DNA of 25,021 nt from JBHIKY01 sp042139015 (GCF_042139015.1 NZ_JBHIKY010000039.1:1-25021), one strand, 5' to 3'; shown: positions 1 through 7,216, counted from the stretch's first letter. The notes: a model not told the origin generated them from the letters alone. Numbers and translations: made by a program.

Positions 1-1
1 C

Positions 2-91
2 CATCGTTCGGAGGTTATTCATTTAAATGGCAACAGCCACCGCATTAAACATCGAGAAACTTTGTTTCAAGCGAAAAGTGTTCAAAATTAA
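2..91 (+). pseudogene. Possible C-terminal remnant of an IstB-like (IS21 helper) ATPase
   Basis: An open frame runs in from the left edge and ends at a TAA at 89-91. It reads HRSEVIHLNGNSHRIKHRE and a short tail. The pattern 'H-(S)-x-(V/I)-hydrophobic-x-(L)-N-G-x-S-(Y/H)-R-(L/I)' resembles the extreme C-terminus of IstB-type IS21 helper proteins (family knowledge). Only about 29 codons are visible. The following bases carry spaced 'gttcaaaa' and 'cttgac' words, which I associate with IS21-type 3' ends, but no terminal repeat can be confirmed. The rest of the element, if any, lies outside the window. Alternative: a chance open frame. Confidence 0.4.
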
Positions 92-677
92 TGAGCAGTA
101 TATGTTCAAAAAGACTTGACGGTGACAGCGTCCGATTACGGAAAAAGGTTAGTTTCTAGTTCTACATACAACATGCACAATCTCTCACTTTAATTTCCTG
201 CAATCTATGTTTAAACTAATACCCCTTTTCTCTTAAAGTATAATGATAATAAAGTTGTTTACTTTTGAAGCTGAAAATACGCATTACACCATCCGAAAAT
301 ATGGACGGTGTAAGAATAAAGTTATTATATTTTGGTGCAATTGCTGAATAACAGCCCATAGATGTTACAATAAAGTCGTTTAAAATAATGGGGGATTGAT
401 TATTCCACAATTGCGCCCGTTTGGTGAATACGGGAAACTGCCTTCAGGATAAACGATTTTGTTTTTAAGTTACGACCTTATTTTTAAAGGACAGGACAAA
501 CGTTTCCCTGATTTATTAAAAGTTAAATGCAAAAGCCCCGCTTTGTAGAATGAGGTCAATCAGAAATAGATTCTGATTGACCTCGTAAATACGAATGGCC
601 CCGGTCGTAATCTGTAAGACTTAACTGACTGTGGTCATTCAAAAACTATTTGGGTATATTAAAATCCGAGTATCTTC
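92..677. other. Gene-poor stretch with no recognised gene
   Basis: About 590 bases of AT-rich sequence between the possible IS21 remnant and the SDR gene. A 64-codon minus-strand open frame at 216-410 has no recognisable domain and no good ribosome binding site. The only clear structure is the perfect inverted repeat at 552-584, listed separately. Confidence 0.5.
552..584. repeat. Perfect 14-bp inverted repeat, 5-nt loop
   Basis: GAGGTCAATCAGAA (552-565) pairs perfectly with TTCTGATTGACCTC (571-584). It lies about 95 bp downstream of the SDR stop codon, so it could end or stabilise that minus-strand transcript. Neither side has a T-run, so it is not a canonical intrinsic terminator. Confidence 0.6.
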
Positions 678-1421
678 TTATACCTTTGTAATATAAGGGT
701 GAATCGGATCTTTTAAATGAAATTGATTAGTCTCATCTACTAGCCCCACGACTTTATCGCTATCGTATAGGTCAAGCATAAATTGAGCCACCTCTTCGGC
801 TGTATGAGTCTGAGCGAATTTACTTAAATCCTCGATCCCCATTGCATTATAGCCAAATTCAGTTTCAGTTACAGCTGGAGCCAACACTTTTGCCTTCATA
901 GGCTCTCCTTTAGATCGTAGTTCATGAGCCAGTCCTTCTGTAAAGGAGCTTACGAAGAACTTTGTAGCACAATAGGTGACAAAGTTGTCCACAACAGTGT
1001 ATCCTCCGTCTGAGGAAACGTTAATCAATTGGGTTCCTTCTTTAGACGAATAATCTCTTACAAATAAAGACGATAAAATGGTTGGTGCAACATTATTTAA
1101 AAGCAGCATATTTTCAACTTTCGACAGGTCTTGTTCGGCAATGGGGGCAAAATCCCCAAATCCTGCATTGTTAATCCAAGCTTCCAACTCATACCCTTTT
1201 GTACGTTCATATAAGTCATGAACTTGTTCACGTTTGGATAAATCTGCAGTAAGAATAACCGCATCAATTGAAGGGTTTATTTCAGATATAGCTGATTTTA
1301 AATCTTCTAGCCTCTGCTCTCTCCTAGCAACAAGAATGAGGTTCTTATCTCTTTTGGCAAAGGCGAAAGCAGATGCATAACCAATTCCGGAACTTGCTCC
1401 CGTAATTACTACATATGACAT
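678..1421 (-). CDS. SDR-family NAD(P)-dependent oxidoreductase
   Basis: A 247-residue classical short-chain dehydrogenase/reductase, a normal length for the family. Visible motifs are the Rossmann glycine motif TGASSGIG (residues 7-14), the NNAG motif (about 88-91), the catalytic Ser in NVSSDGG and the YxxxK pair in YCATK. An Arg-Arg pair after beta-strand 2 (VARREQR) suggests NADP(H) preference (inference). The start is supported by AGGAGGG just upstream. The gene lies downstream of the MarR gene on the same strand, with a 163-bp gap containing a palindrome (1544-1559) that resembles the one in front of the MarR gene. MarR control is therefore likely. The substrate cannot be told from sequence. 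Short pieces of this gene recur at 2321-2635. Confidence 0.9.
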   Translation of the reverse strand: MSYVVITGASSGIGYASAFAFAKRDKNLILVARREQRLEDLKSAISEINPSIDAVILTADLSKREQVHDLYERTKGYELEAWINNAGFGDFAPIAEQDLSKVENMLLLNNVAPTILSSLFVRDYSSKEGTQLINVSSDGGYTVVDNFVTYCATKFFVSSFTEGLAHELRSKGEPMKAKVLAPAVTETEFGYNAMGIEDLSKFAQTHTAEEVAQFMLDLYDSDKVVGLVDETNQFHLKDPIHPYITKV

Positions 1422-1543
1422 GAAAAGCCCTCCTAATGTTAATTAATGTCTCAATCAAACTATAACTATAACGCGTTCTAAGCTTTAATATAAGCGCCGT
1501 GACCATATAGTTGCGACGCATTTGTAAGGGAATAATCCTTATT

Positions 1544-1559
1544 TTGTTTGTACAACCAA
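1544..1559. promoter_or_regulatory. Candidate MarR operator upstream of the SDR gene
   Basis: TTGTTTGTACAACCAA is a near-perfect 16-bp palindrome (7 of 8 half-site positions match). It shares TTGTTTGTACA with the palindrome in front of the MarR gene at 2040-2055. It sits about 125 bp upstream of the SDR start. The shared, symmetric word in both upstream regions supports common control. Binding by this MarR protein is inferred. Confidence 0.55.
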
Positions 1560-1584
1560 ATTAATTGAAGAGTAAAATTCGAGA

Positions 1585-2025
1585 TTACTGCTGCTTCTCT
1601 AGCTTTTCTCCGATTTCGTGTATTAATACGGCCAATCGATCCTCCTCTTCCTCGCCAAGAATTTCCGCATAACGTTGATGAACATTCCCCCAGGCAGACT
1701 CTAGTTCTTTTTGTAGTTGTAAACCTTTATCTGTAGGGGTGATTAGTGATGTGCGGCCATCCGATTTGCTGGTAACAAGATGCTTCATCTTTAATTTTTC
1801 AATAAACCGTGTCACGGTAGAAGGAGTCAAATGCAAAATTTCCCCTAGCTCCTTCTGAGATATTTCTCCTTGTTCATTAACAGCCATGAGTAAAAATCCA
1901 TAAGTGGGTGACAAACCTGTAAAACGAAATTCCTCATCAGCAATTTTGATTAAGATACGGTTGAGTTTACCCACCGTAAAAAATATACAGCCCTCAAGAA
2001 GTTGTTGAATAGATTTGTTAACCAT
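1585..2025 (-). CDS. MarR-family transcriptional regulator
   Basis: A 146-residue winged-helix regulator of usual MarR length. The segment QKELGEILHLTPSTVTRFIEKL (about 57-78) is the helix-turn-helix with its recognition helix, followed by the wing containing the typical D-G-R-T motif (KSDGRTSLITPTDKG). N- and C-terminal helices would form the dimer interface. The start is supported by AAGGGGTGAT upstream. A symmetric 16-bp site at 2040-2055 overlaps the region just upstream of the gene, as expected for autorepression. A related site precedes the co-oriented SDR gene. These proteins usually respond to small phenolic or oxidative ligands; the ligand here is unknown. Confidence 0.92.
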   Translation of the reverse strand: MVNKSIQQLLEGCIFFTVGKLNRILIKIADEEFRFTGLSPTYGFLLMAVNEQGEISQKELGEILHLTPSTVTRFIEKLKMKHLVTSKSDGRTSLITPTDKGLQLQKELESAWGNVHQRYAEILGEEEEDRLAVLIHEIGEKLEKQQ

Positions 2026-2039
2026 AAGAAATCACCCCT

Positions 2040-2055
2040 TTGTTTGTACATACAA
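2040..2055. promoter_or_regulatory. Candidate MarR autoregulatory operator
   Basis: TTGTTTGTACATACAA is a 16-bp palindrome with one half-site mismatch. It lies 15 bp upstream of the MarR start codon and shares the core TTGTTTGTACA with 1544-1559. Confidence 0.55.
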
Positions 2056-2126
2056 CAATAAATCAGTAATCCATCTCTGTCAACAGAGTATTAGAACACA
2101 AATCCATTCCCAAGAAATCTTTATAT

Positions 2127-2157
2127 TATTCAACAATCCTGGCCCGATTGTTGAATA
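2127..2157. repeat. 12-bp inverted repeat with GC-rich loop
   Basis: TATTCAACAATC (2127-2138) and GATTGTTGAATA (2146-2157) pair perfectly around a 7-nt loop. The right arm with its flank (CCCGATTGTTGAA) recurs in similar form at about 24237-24250 near the GrpB-family gene. Role unknown; it could terminate transcription or mark a remnant repeat. Confidence 0.45.
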
Positions 2158-2206
2158 GCATCACTGGCGTTTTAAACAACATCATGAAACATAGGGGGAT
2201 TATGAT

Positions 2207-2320
2207 ATGTCAGATGATACAAACAAGCAGTTAATCTATTCTGCTCAGGACGTTGCTACCTTATTAAATGTGAAAGTTTCGACGGTCAGAAAGTACGCAA
2301 ATGTTTTACAAAAAGCTGGG
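2207..2320 (+). pseudogene. N-terminal fragment of a MerR-type HTH (plasmid-type) protein
   Basis: The ATG at 2207 follows AGGGGG. The first ~38 codons encode YSAQDVATLLNVKVSTVRKY and a few residues more. This is the start of the MerR-like helix-turn-helix found in Bacillus plasmid and phage proteins that continue into a coiled coil and a DUF3967-type tail. At 2321 the reading frame runs into a copy of SDR-gene sequence, so the remaining codons up to the stop at 2488 are not native. The gene is truncated after helix 2. Further broken copies of this type of gene are at 4555-5122 and 7513-7593. Confidence 0.6.
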
Positions 2321-2636
2321 CCTCTTCGGCTGTATGAATCTGAGCGAATTTACTTAAATCCTCGATCCCATAACTTGAGTACGAAAACCCAGTTTCTTAA
2401 ATACGTTGGAAATAAACTGTTCAAATTCTTCCCCATTCATCATAGAAAAGTCCATTCATTCCATTCAATTTTTTGTAGGAGCCTATGATTTAAAACAGAT
2501 TTACGTCAGCAATTTTGATTAAGATACGGTTGAGTTTACCCACCGTAAAAAATAAACAGCCTCATTCTTGTTGCTAGGAGAGAGCAGAGGCTAGAAGATC
2601 TTCTTATACCTTTGTAATATAAGGGTGAATCGGATA
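2321..2636. other. Scrambled mosaic built from nearby SDR/marR pieces and an inverted gene start
   Basis: Pieces in order: 2321-2369 copies 791-839 (48 of 49 bases). 2370-2505 is the inverted 5' end of the restriction-endonuclease gene. 2506-2561 copies 1937-1992 of marR (55 of 56). 2560-2599 is an inverted perfect copy of 1302-1341 of the SDR gene. 2598-2635 is a perfect copy of 672-709. Adjacent pieces abut or share 1-2 bases at the joints. The matches were read directly from the sequence. The pattern resembles templated insertion by template switching, but an assembly artefact cannot be excluded. Confidence 0.85.
2370..2455 (-). pseudogene. Inverted N-terminal piece of the Mrr-like endonuclease gene
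   Basis: Read on the minus strand from an ATG at 2455, this encodes MDFSMMNGEEFEQFISNVFK and then KLGFRTQV. That is the typical first helix of Mrr/RecB-like restriction endonucleases, including the conserved Glu in G-x-E-F-E. The matching rest of the protein starts at 2638 on the plus strand with K-T-G-D-G-G-I-D. In a normal gene these two parts would be joined with only about 2-3 residues between them. This shows that the 5' end has been flipped in place. Confidence 0.7.
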
Positions 2637-2637
2637 A

Positions 2638-3666
2638 TGGAAAACAGGGGATGGAGGAATAGATATACTGGCTAAGTATGATGGTGTTATCTTTCGTGGG
2701 GAATACGTAATCCAGTGTAAGAATTGGAAGGCCAACGTTGGAGAGCCTCCTGTGCGAGATCTTTATGGAGTAGTTCAAGGTACAAAAAGTTTAAAAGGGA
2801 TTATTGTATCTTCTAGTTCATTTACACCTAAGGCAAAATCATTTGCAGAGGGGAAAAATATAGAGTTAATTGATGGGAAGGCACTCAAAGGGTTGTTGTC
2901 TACCTTAGATTTTCAAGAAAAGGTTTTTAGTGAAGATGTCAAAGGATTTATGGAAGAAAACTTTAATAAGGAATTGTATCATACTCTAATTAAACTAATT
3001 GATAAAACGCCTCAAATGGAGGAATCTTATTTAAAATTATTCAACTTACTATTAAAGAACATTCTTCAAATGAGGGAGAAGACGTTACAGAATGGTATAT
3101 TAAAAGAACTCATTTACTACGTTAACCAATATGAGAAGGAGTTTTGTAAAGGAAAAAGCCATTCTGCTAAAGGTCGTACTATTTGTGTTCAATATATTAA
3201 GTCTTTTATTTATCTTCTTAAAGGGGATTTAGTTAACTACTATCAAGTTACTTCAGAATTAGAAAATGGATATGGTTTTCGTGAGTTTTCAGATTCCTCG
3301 TGGTCATCTTATATTGGGCTCCCCCCTGATATTGCAGATAGTATTATATGGTCTTATCGATCTTTATTGAAATTCCTAGACGTTGATTTCCCTTTAAACT
3401 CTAAGATCAATGAAGAAGAATCTGAATCTATGGGTATGGTTTTCTTTCCAGTGGCTTTCAGATATTTAGAAGCCTATGGTCAACGAGTTATTAACATAGA
3501 AGTAGAAAGCTTTAAGTTTGAACAGTTTCTTGAAATGTTTAATATTGATAACCACCATTCATTTGGAGAAGAATGTGCTACGCTAAAAACTATTTGTGAT
3601 CCCCAATTACTATGGAAATACAGGTCAAGATATGACAGAGTAGTATTCGATGATTCGATTGAATAA
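2638..3666 (+). pseudogene. Mrr-like restriction endonuclease, 5' end disrupted
   Basis: The frame is open from 2638. It begins with the PD-(D/E)XK core: GDGGIDI (catalytic Asp), about 20 residues of beta-strands, then VIQCKNW (the Q-x-K motif), followed by VRDLYGVVQG and a strand resembling 'hydrophobic-VSSSSFTPKAKSFA', as in Mrr-type nucleases. The remaining ~250 residues are of unknown fold and have no recognised motif. No start codon with a ribosome binding site precedes the catalytic core. The natural first helix lies inverted at 2370-2455. A downstream ATG at 2752 would give 304 residues lacking the active site. The gene is most likely inactive. No methyltransferase is next to it, which fits a type IV-like or stand-alone nuclease (inference). 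Confidence 0.7.
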
Positions 3667-3773
3667 TGTTTATAAGGAATATATCCTGTGATGCAGCTGT
3701 GAACGGCTGATTTGTACATTTTAATAAAGTTTAATTACAATGAAGTCATAAACCTTAATTTATCAGCAAACGA

Positions 3774-3861
3774 AAAAAACTCCATTTTGAACAAAGATTG
3801 ATCAAAGTGGAGTTAATTTTTCTAACTAAGTATAATATTTTATAAAAAAGTTTGATCATTT
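3774..3861. repeat. Structured hairpin repeat, copy 1 (terminator-like)
   Basis: The stem ACTCCATTTTGA (3779-3790) pairs with TCAAAGTGGAGT (3802-3813), with one G-T pair. It is followed by TTAATTTTT. About 27 bp further is a 21-bp word (3841-3861) that recurs exactly at 24987-25007. Copy 2 of the hairpin at 24924-24958 differs by a paired A-T to C-G change, which argues that the stem matters. It could serve as a terminator for the endonuclease remnant or for the minus-strand secreted-protein gene. Confidence 0.65.
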
Positions 3862-3880
3862 CGGTGAACATAATCAACCT

Positions 3881-4254
3881 TTAGTGTAGTACTGTAAAGG
3901 TAATTTCTCCTGTGGCATATGGACTGTCGCGACTGATAACATCCCCGTAATACGTACCTGAAGCCATATTCGTAAAAGTAACGGAACCATAAGGCCAGGT
4001 TGGTGTTTTAAAGGACGTACAATTGCCACTTTGTGAACTACACAAACGAGCAGAAACTCTTGAATAACTCCAGTTGTCGATCTTGACATAGACAGTTTTC
4101 CCACTATGCGCATATAATTTACCATCCCATCGACCATCATCAGTCGTGAATCGATAAGGTCCGAAAGCTTCTGCTTTTGCTGCAGAAGCAAAACTTATCG
4201 ATACAACAAAAAAACTACGGATAGAGCCAAGATAGACATAAACTTTCTGAACAT
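3881..4254 (-). pseudogene. Small secreted protein, frameshifted in its signal peptide
   Basis: GGAAGGGAG precedes an ATG at 4254 that opens MFRKFMSILALSVVF, a typical signal-peptide start. This frame stops after seven T residues (complement of A7 at 4208-4214). One extra T would join it to the other frame, giving FFVVSISFASAAKAEA (an A-x-A cleavage site) and then a mature domain of about 93 residues. That domain begins FGPYRFTTDDGRWDGKLYAH and ends GEITFTVLH; it is beta-rich, with one Cys pair (ARLCSSQSGNC). Without the shift, the frame of the mature part can only start at 4306 and lacks a signal peptide. The cause may be a true null mutation, slippage or a sequencing error. Family not recognised. 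Confidence 0.6.
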
Positions 4255-4349
4255 TTGGTTCATCTCCCTTCCTTAATATATAACAGTACTTCAATAGAAA
4301 ACTCAATAGTCAGATTATGTTAAGGGTTTGCGAGGAGAAGGTAAGAAAA

Positions 4350-4589
4350 TCAAGTGGACCAGATAATAGGAAATGTATCTTTGAGAAAAATCTTTTGATC
4401 TGCACTCACTTTTGCTGAGTAATAAAGCATACCATCAACTTCTATGCGATTTCCGTTTTGTATAGAGAAATGGCGTTGCCCCGTGCTCACTGTGAAAATC
4501 ACATCTGCACGCTTATTTCCTTTCTCGTCAAGAACTAACCAAGTTAACGTATGAGAGTTGTCAGGTATGTTGACCGGTTTAGCTATAAG
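4350..4589 (-). pseudogene. Unrecognised gene fragment without a start codon
   Basis: A 79-codon open frame ending at a TGA (4350-4352). It contains LTWLVLDEKGNKRADVIFTV and, further on, HFSIQNGNR and DQKIFLKDTFPIIW. The composition looks like real coding sequence and it is probably beta-rich. No start codon exists. The upstream end collides near 4585 with the truncated 5' end of the plus-strand HTH gene, so this is the 3' part of a gene cut by rearrangement. I do not recognise the family. Confidence 0.45.
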
Positions 4590-5122
4590 TCAAGTACCTT
4601 AAGACAATGGGCGTTAGCATTAGAAGAAGAAGGCTATGAATTTCAACGGAATGATAAAGATCAACGCATTTATTATGATCGAGATATTAGCATGTTCTTT
4701 GAGTTAAAAAAACTAATCGAAAAAAAGAGAAGTAGACACGACGCGATAAAAGCCGTAGCCAAGCTGTATAGAGACAGAGAAAACGCTGAAAAGACGCTAA
4801 AAAACCCGATCATAGTACGCTTTCTAAAGAAGATGTACAAGACCTTATTCATGAAGCTGTGGAACGTGCCTATCAAAAAGGAAAAAAAGATGGAGAACAA
4901 GAAGCTCAAATGCTTTTTAAGAAAATGGATGAACGCTTAGAAGCTCGTGATCGTCGCTTGCTGGATGGAATAAGCCAGAAGGTAGAAAAATTTTTAACAG
5001 CGCCACAAGAAACAGCAGCTACGAATGAAAAGGATGAAGAATTGAATAAAATGGATGAAAAGCTAACTAAGGTACTGAAAGAACTTGAAGAAATGAGAGA
5101 GGCACAGCTACACAAAAAGTAG
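4555..5122 (+). pseudogene. MerR-HTH / coiled-coil (DUF3967-like) protein, frameshifted and 5'-truncated
   Basis: Three frames join into one protein. Frame A (about 4555-4590) reads ELSGMLTGLAIS. Frame B reads STLRQWALALEEEGYEF and on through a basic coiled-coil region to EKTLK. Frame C reads SKEDVQDLIHEAVERAYQKG and on through a long charged coiled coil to LEEMREAQLHKK at 5122. The A-to-B shift would be repaired by one T near 4590. The B-to-C shift would be repaired by one A in the A6 run near 4799-4804. The architecture (MerR-like HTH, Arg/Lys-rich helix, C-terminal coiled coil) is that of plasmid- or phage-associated Bacillus proteins; DUF3967 is my best family guess. The first HTH helix is missing. 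Confidence 0.55.
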
Positions 5123-5159
5123 GGTTGGAAATTTTGGAAATGGTAAAAGTTATAAAAAG

Positions 5160-5309
5160 CAGTCCCACATTGGAATAAAACTTTGGTTAGAGATAAATGT
5201 TGTCGAGAAAAATCGACTCTCTATCTTTAGTACCCTAATGTGATAGTTATATCTATTCATTTCCAACATATAGGTTTTTAATTCCATATAAAGGGAATGC
5301 GCGGGACTG
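5160..5309. repeat. Weak inverted-repeat-bounded intergenic segment
   Basis: CAGTCCCACATT begins at 5160, and the reverse complement of 5298-5309 reads CAGTCCCGCGCATT-like sequence. The ends of this ~150-bp non-coding segment are therefore imperfect inverted repeats. It may be a small non-autonomous element or simply part of the leader of the next gene. Low certainty. Confidence 0.25.
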
Positions 5310-5340
5310 TAATCACATTTTCTAGGAGGGTTTTAATTTA

Positions 5341-5787
5341 ATGAGAATTGCCATTAACGAAAGATTAAGTAACACTTCGCTCGAACAGAATTTACGTGCT
5401 GCGGCAGTGTTAGAGTTCACAGAAGAGGTTTTCGAATCAGACAACTTCAGACCTTTAGAAGTTCTTTCTCCTAAAGAGAATAAACTTTTCATCGTGAACA
5501 GAAATGATTGCACCCTAACGGTTCTAAGTGTTGGCCCAAATCAGAATGTGACAAAAGAAACGTGGTTTACAGACGAAATCATTTCAATAAAGGAACATTT
5601 TGAGAAGTATAGGTTTGACGATAATACCCCTCCAAAAAGAATGGAAATCACATTTAAAGGAGGGCACGTATTAGAAATTGACCCAAGCCTTTCAGCCAAA
5701 GGGAAAGAAGAGGAAGTTATTAATCAAGTAAACGAAGATTTTGAGTCATTGATCGGAGCGTTAAAATATACAAAGATTTTAAAATAA
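5341..5787 (+). CDS. Conserved-looking hypothetical protein
   Basis: A 148-residue soluble protein. The start is well supported by AGGAGGG 10 bp before the ATG. The sequence is acidic, of mixed alpha/beta character, with a possible beta-sheet in LFIVNRNDCTLTVLSVGP and a C-terminal helix (EEVINQVNEDFESLIGALKY). No signal peptide, membrane segment or catalytic motif is visible. It is followed directly by a hairpin terminator. It may belong to one of the small Bacillus families of unknown function; I cannot name it with confidence. It is transcribed alone. Confidence 0.7.
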   Translation: MRIAINERLSNTSLEQNLRAAAVLEFTEEVFESDNFRPLEVLSPKENKLFIVNRNDCTLTVLSVGPNQNVTKETWFTDEIISIKEHFEKYRFDDNTPPKRMEITFKGGHVLEIDPSLSAKGKEEEVINQVNEDFESLIGALKYTKILK

Positions 5788-5788
5788 C

Positions 5789-5816
5789 CAAGAGGGGGGG
5801 CAGTAGCCCCCCCTTC
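5789..5816 (+). terminator. Intrinsic terminator with a G7-8/C7 stem
   Basis: Directly after the 148-residue gene, AGAGGGGGGG pairs with CCCCCCCTT across a CAGTAG loop. The stem is almost pure G-C and the T-run is short. Confidence 0.65.
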
Positions 5817-6069
5817 ATATGATTACTCATATCCACTCGGAAATTTCCTTATTTTGAAATCCCACAGTAGAACTATCGAAATGAACAATGACAATAAAGA
5901 TATTTGCTCTCCATGCCTCGAAGCCGCATTCCTCCATTGAAAAATACGGTTGTTTCAAAAGGTAGTTATTTTCTTTTGATTCTAATCTAAAGATCGCACA
6001 CAAGATCAATAAAGTGGTTTTCAAACGTCTTTTGTCCCATAATCGTGCTTCTGTTCTCTTGTCTATCAT

Positions 6070-6891
6070 TTACTTCCAAGCCTTACCTGCCATTAAATGA
6101 TATTTCTCTAAAATGTCCAATGAAATGTTTTTAGCGTCTGTACTTGTTCCAGCAATATTCGTAACAAAACTATACGCCCGATTGTCCGTTTCTATAAAAC
6201 CGACATACCAGCCTATGCCCGACCCTTGTCCTGTTTTTCCGTAAAGGGTATAGTCATCCCCTTCTGCCTGGGTCATCATCCGTTTAACGGTTTTCATTAC
6301 ATCCTTATCAAAAGGCAGGTTCTCTTTATATAATGTTTCCATAAAATTCACTTGTTCGAGTGGGGAAATTTCCAGTGAGTTGCTTAACCAAAATTGATCA
6401 ATGCCCCCACTAATATCTTGGTTGCCATAAGACATGTTTTTAACCCATTCCTCCATTTTATTTTCTCCAATGTCACGGGCCATAGCTTGATAATACCACA
6501 CGACAGAGTGCCTCATACCAGACCCTAGCGTGTGATCTTGGTTCCAGACCTCGATTTCTCTCTCCACACCATCCCAATATTTAATGTCGTATTCATCTTC
6601 TACTGCTCCTATTTGTAACCCAATAAGTGCATTAGGCACTTTAAACGTCGATTGCGGTGCAAATCGTTGATTGGCTCGTTCATTATTATGAATAAATATT
6701 TTGTCTTTTTTAATATCACGTAATAGGAACGTTCCGTCTTGGCCCTCAAAAAATTCATCTACATCGAGCTTCTTCATATTTAGGTTGCCCTTGGCAGCGT
6801 TAGCTTCACTTGATGGTTGCAAACTAGTAATTAGTAAGGCGACTGTACCAATAAGTACTAAAGAGAGTACCAGATTCTTTCGTTTTATCAT
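6070..6891 (-). CDS. Class D beta-lactamase (Gram-positive OXA-like)
   Basis: A 273-residue exported serine beta-lactamase that would hydrolyse penicillin-type beta-lactams at the cell surface or outside the cell. It has an N-terminal signal sequence (residues 1 to about 32, ending ANA-A). All class D landmarks are present: STFK with the nucleophile Ser81 and the carbamylated Lys84, SVV (129-131), YGN (155-157), Trp168 in FWLSNSLEIS, and KTG (219-221) followed by a G-x-G-W-Y-V-G strand. Length and motif spacing match the intrinsic class D enzymes of Bacillus. A BlaR-like sensor is not adjacent. The start is supported by GAGGTGA upstream. A small HTH reading frame ends 17 bp upstream. Alternative: a BlaR1 sensor domain, unlikely because no membrane protease part is present. 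Substrate range cannot be read from sequence. Confidence 0.95.
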   Translation of the reverse strand: MIKRKNLVLSLVLIGTVALLITSLQPSSEANAAKGNLNMKKLDVDEFFEGQDGTFLLRDIKKDKIFIHNNERANQRFAPQSTFKVPNALIGLQIGAVEDEYDIKYWDGVEREIEVWNQDHTLGSGMRHSVVWYYQAMARDIGENKMEEWVKNMSYGNQDISGGIDQFWLSNSLEISPLEQVNFMETLYKENLPFDKDVMKTVKRMMTQAEGDDYTLYGKTGQGSGIGWYVGFIETDNRAYSFVTNIAGTSTDAKNISLDILEKYHLMAGKAWK

Positions 6892-6908
6892 ATTCGTTCA
6901 CCTCAATT

Positions 6909-7028
6909 TTAGCCTAAATCTTTGATTTTGCTTTGCACTGTCCGATCACTCTTACCATACTTTTCTGCTAGCTGCTTGATTGATAGCTCTTTACTAGCAA
7001 TTTTAGAAATAACATCTTTTACTAGCAC
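6909..7028 (-). pseudogene. Short HTH reading frame upstream of the beta-lactamase
   Basis: An open frame from about a GTG at 7028 to a TAA at 6909-6911 encodes about 39 residues, including ELSIKQLAEKYGKSDRTVQS. That is a clear helix-turn-helix. No convincing ribosome binding site exists, and the upstream sequence is a CTAG-rich repeat cluster, so it is probably the remnant of a larger DNA-binding or replication protein. It lies in the same direction as the beta-lactamase gene and ends 17 bp before it. Confidence 0.4.
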
Positions 7029-7075
7029 TTTCCTAGTGCAGTACTTTTACTATTACTAGTATTCGCTAGTACTAG
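6968..7075. repeat. Cluster of CTAG words and short inverted repeats
   Basis: CTAG occurs at 6968, 6994, 7022, 7033, 7056, 7066 and 7072, seven times in about 108 bp. Several lie in ACTAGT or CTAGTGC contexts that can pair with each other (for example AGCAC with GTGCT). CTAG is usually scarce in bacterial DNA. The cluster lies upstream of the beta-lactamase gene and overlaps the start of the HTH frame. Confidence 0.55.
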
Positions 7076-7216
7076 TGCTTTTACCTTCTGGTAGCACATA
7101 ACAAGTGTAAAATAACCGTTTCATATATATTTTTAATCGATTACAAAAAGCAACAAATTATGATTGTTTCCCTATGCTATTATTAACTATATTTTTCCAA
7201 ACAGGGAGAGAAGTCT

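Noticed and set aside
301..351. Short plus-strand frame MDGVRIKLLYFGAIAE, slightly like the start of MoaD-type proteins
   Set aside because: Only 16 codons, no convincing ribosome binding site, and the following sequence does not continue the family in any frame.
216..410. 64-codon minus-strand frame
   Set aside because: No ribosome binding site, low-complexity AT-driven composition and no domain; likely chance.
2536..2778. 80-codon minus-strand frame across the mosaic
   Set aside because: It crosses several recombination joints and runs opposite to the endonuclease core; a shadow.
5827..6069. 80-codon minus-strand frame directly after the beta-lactamase stop
   Set aside because: No ribosome binding site or recognised motif. 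It could be a real downstream gene fragment, but the support is too weak to list it.
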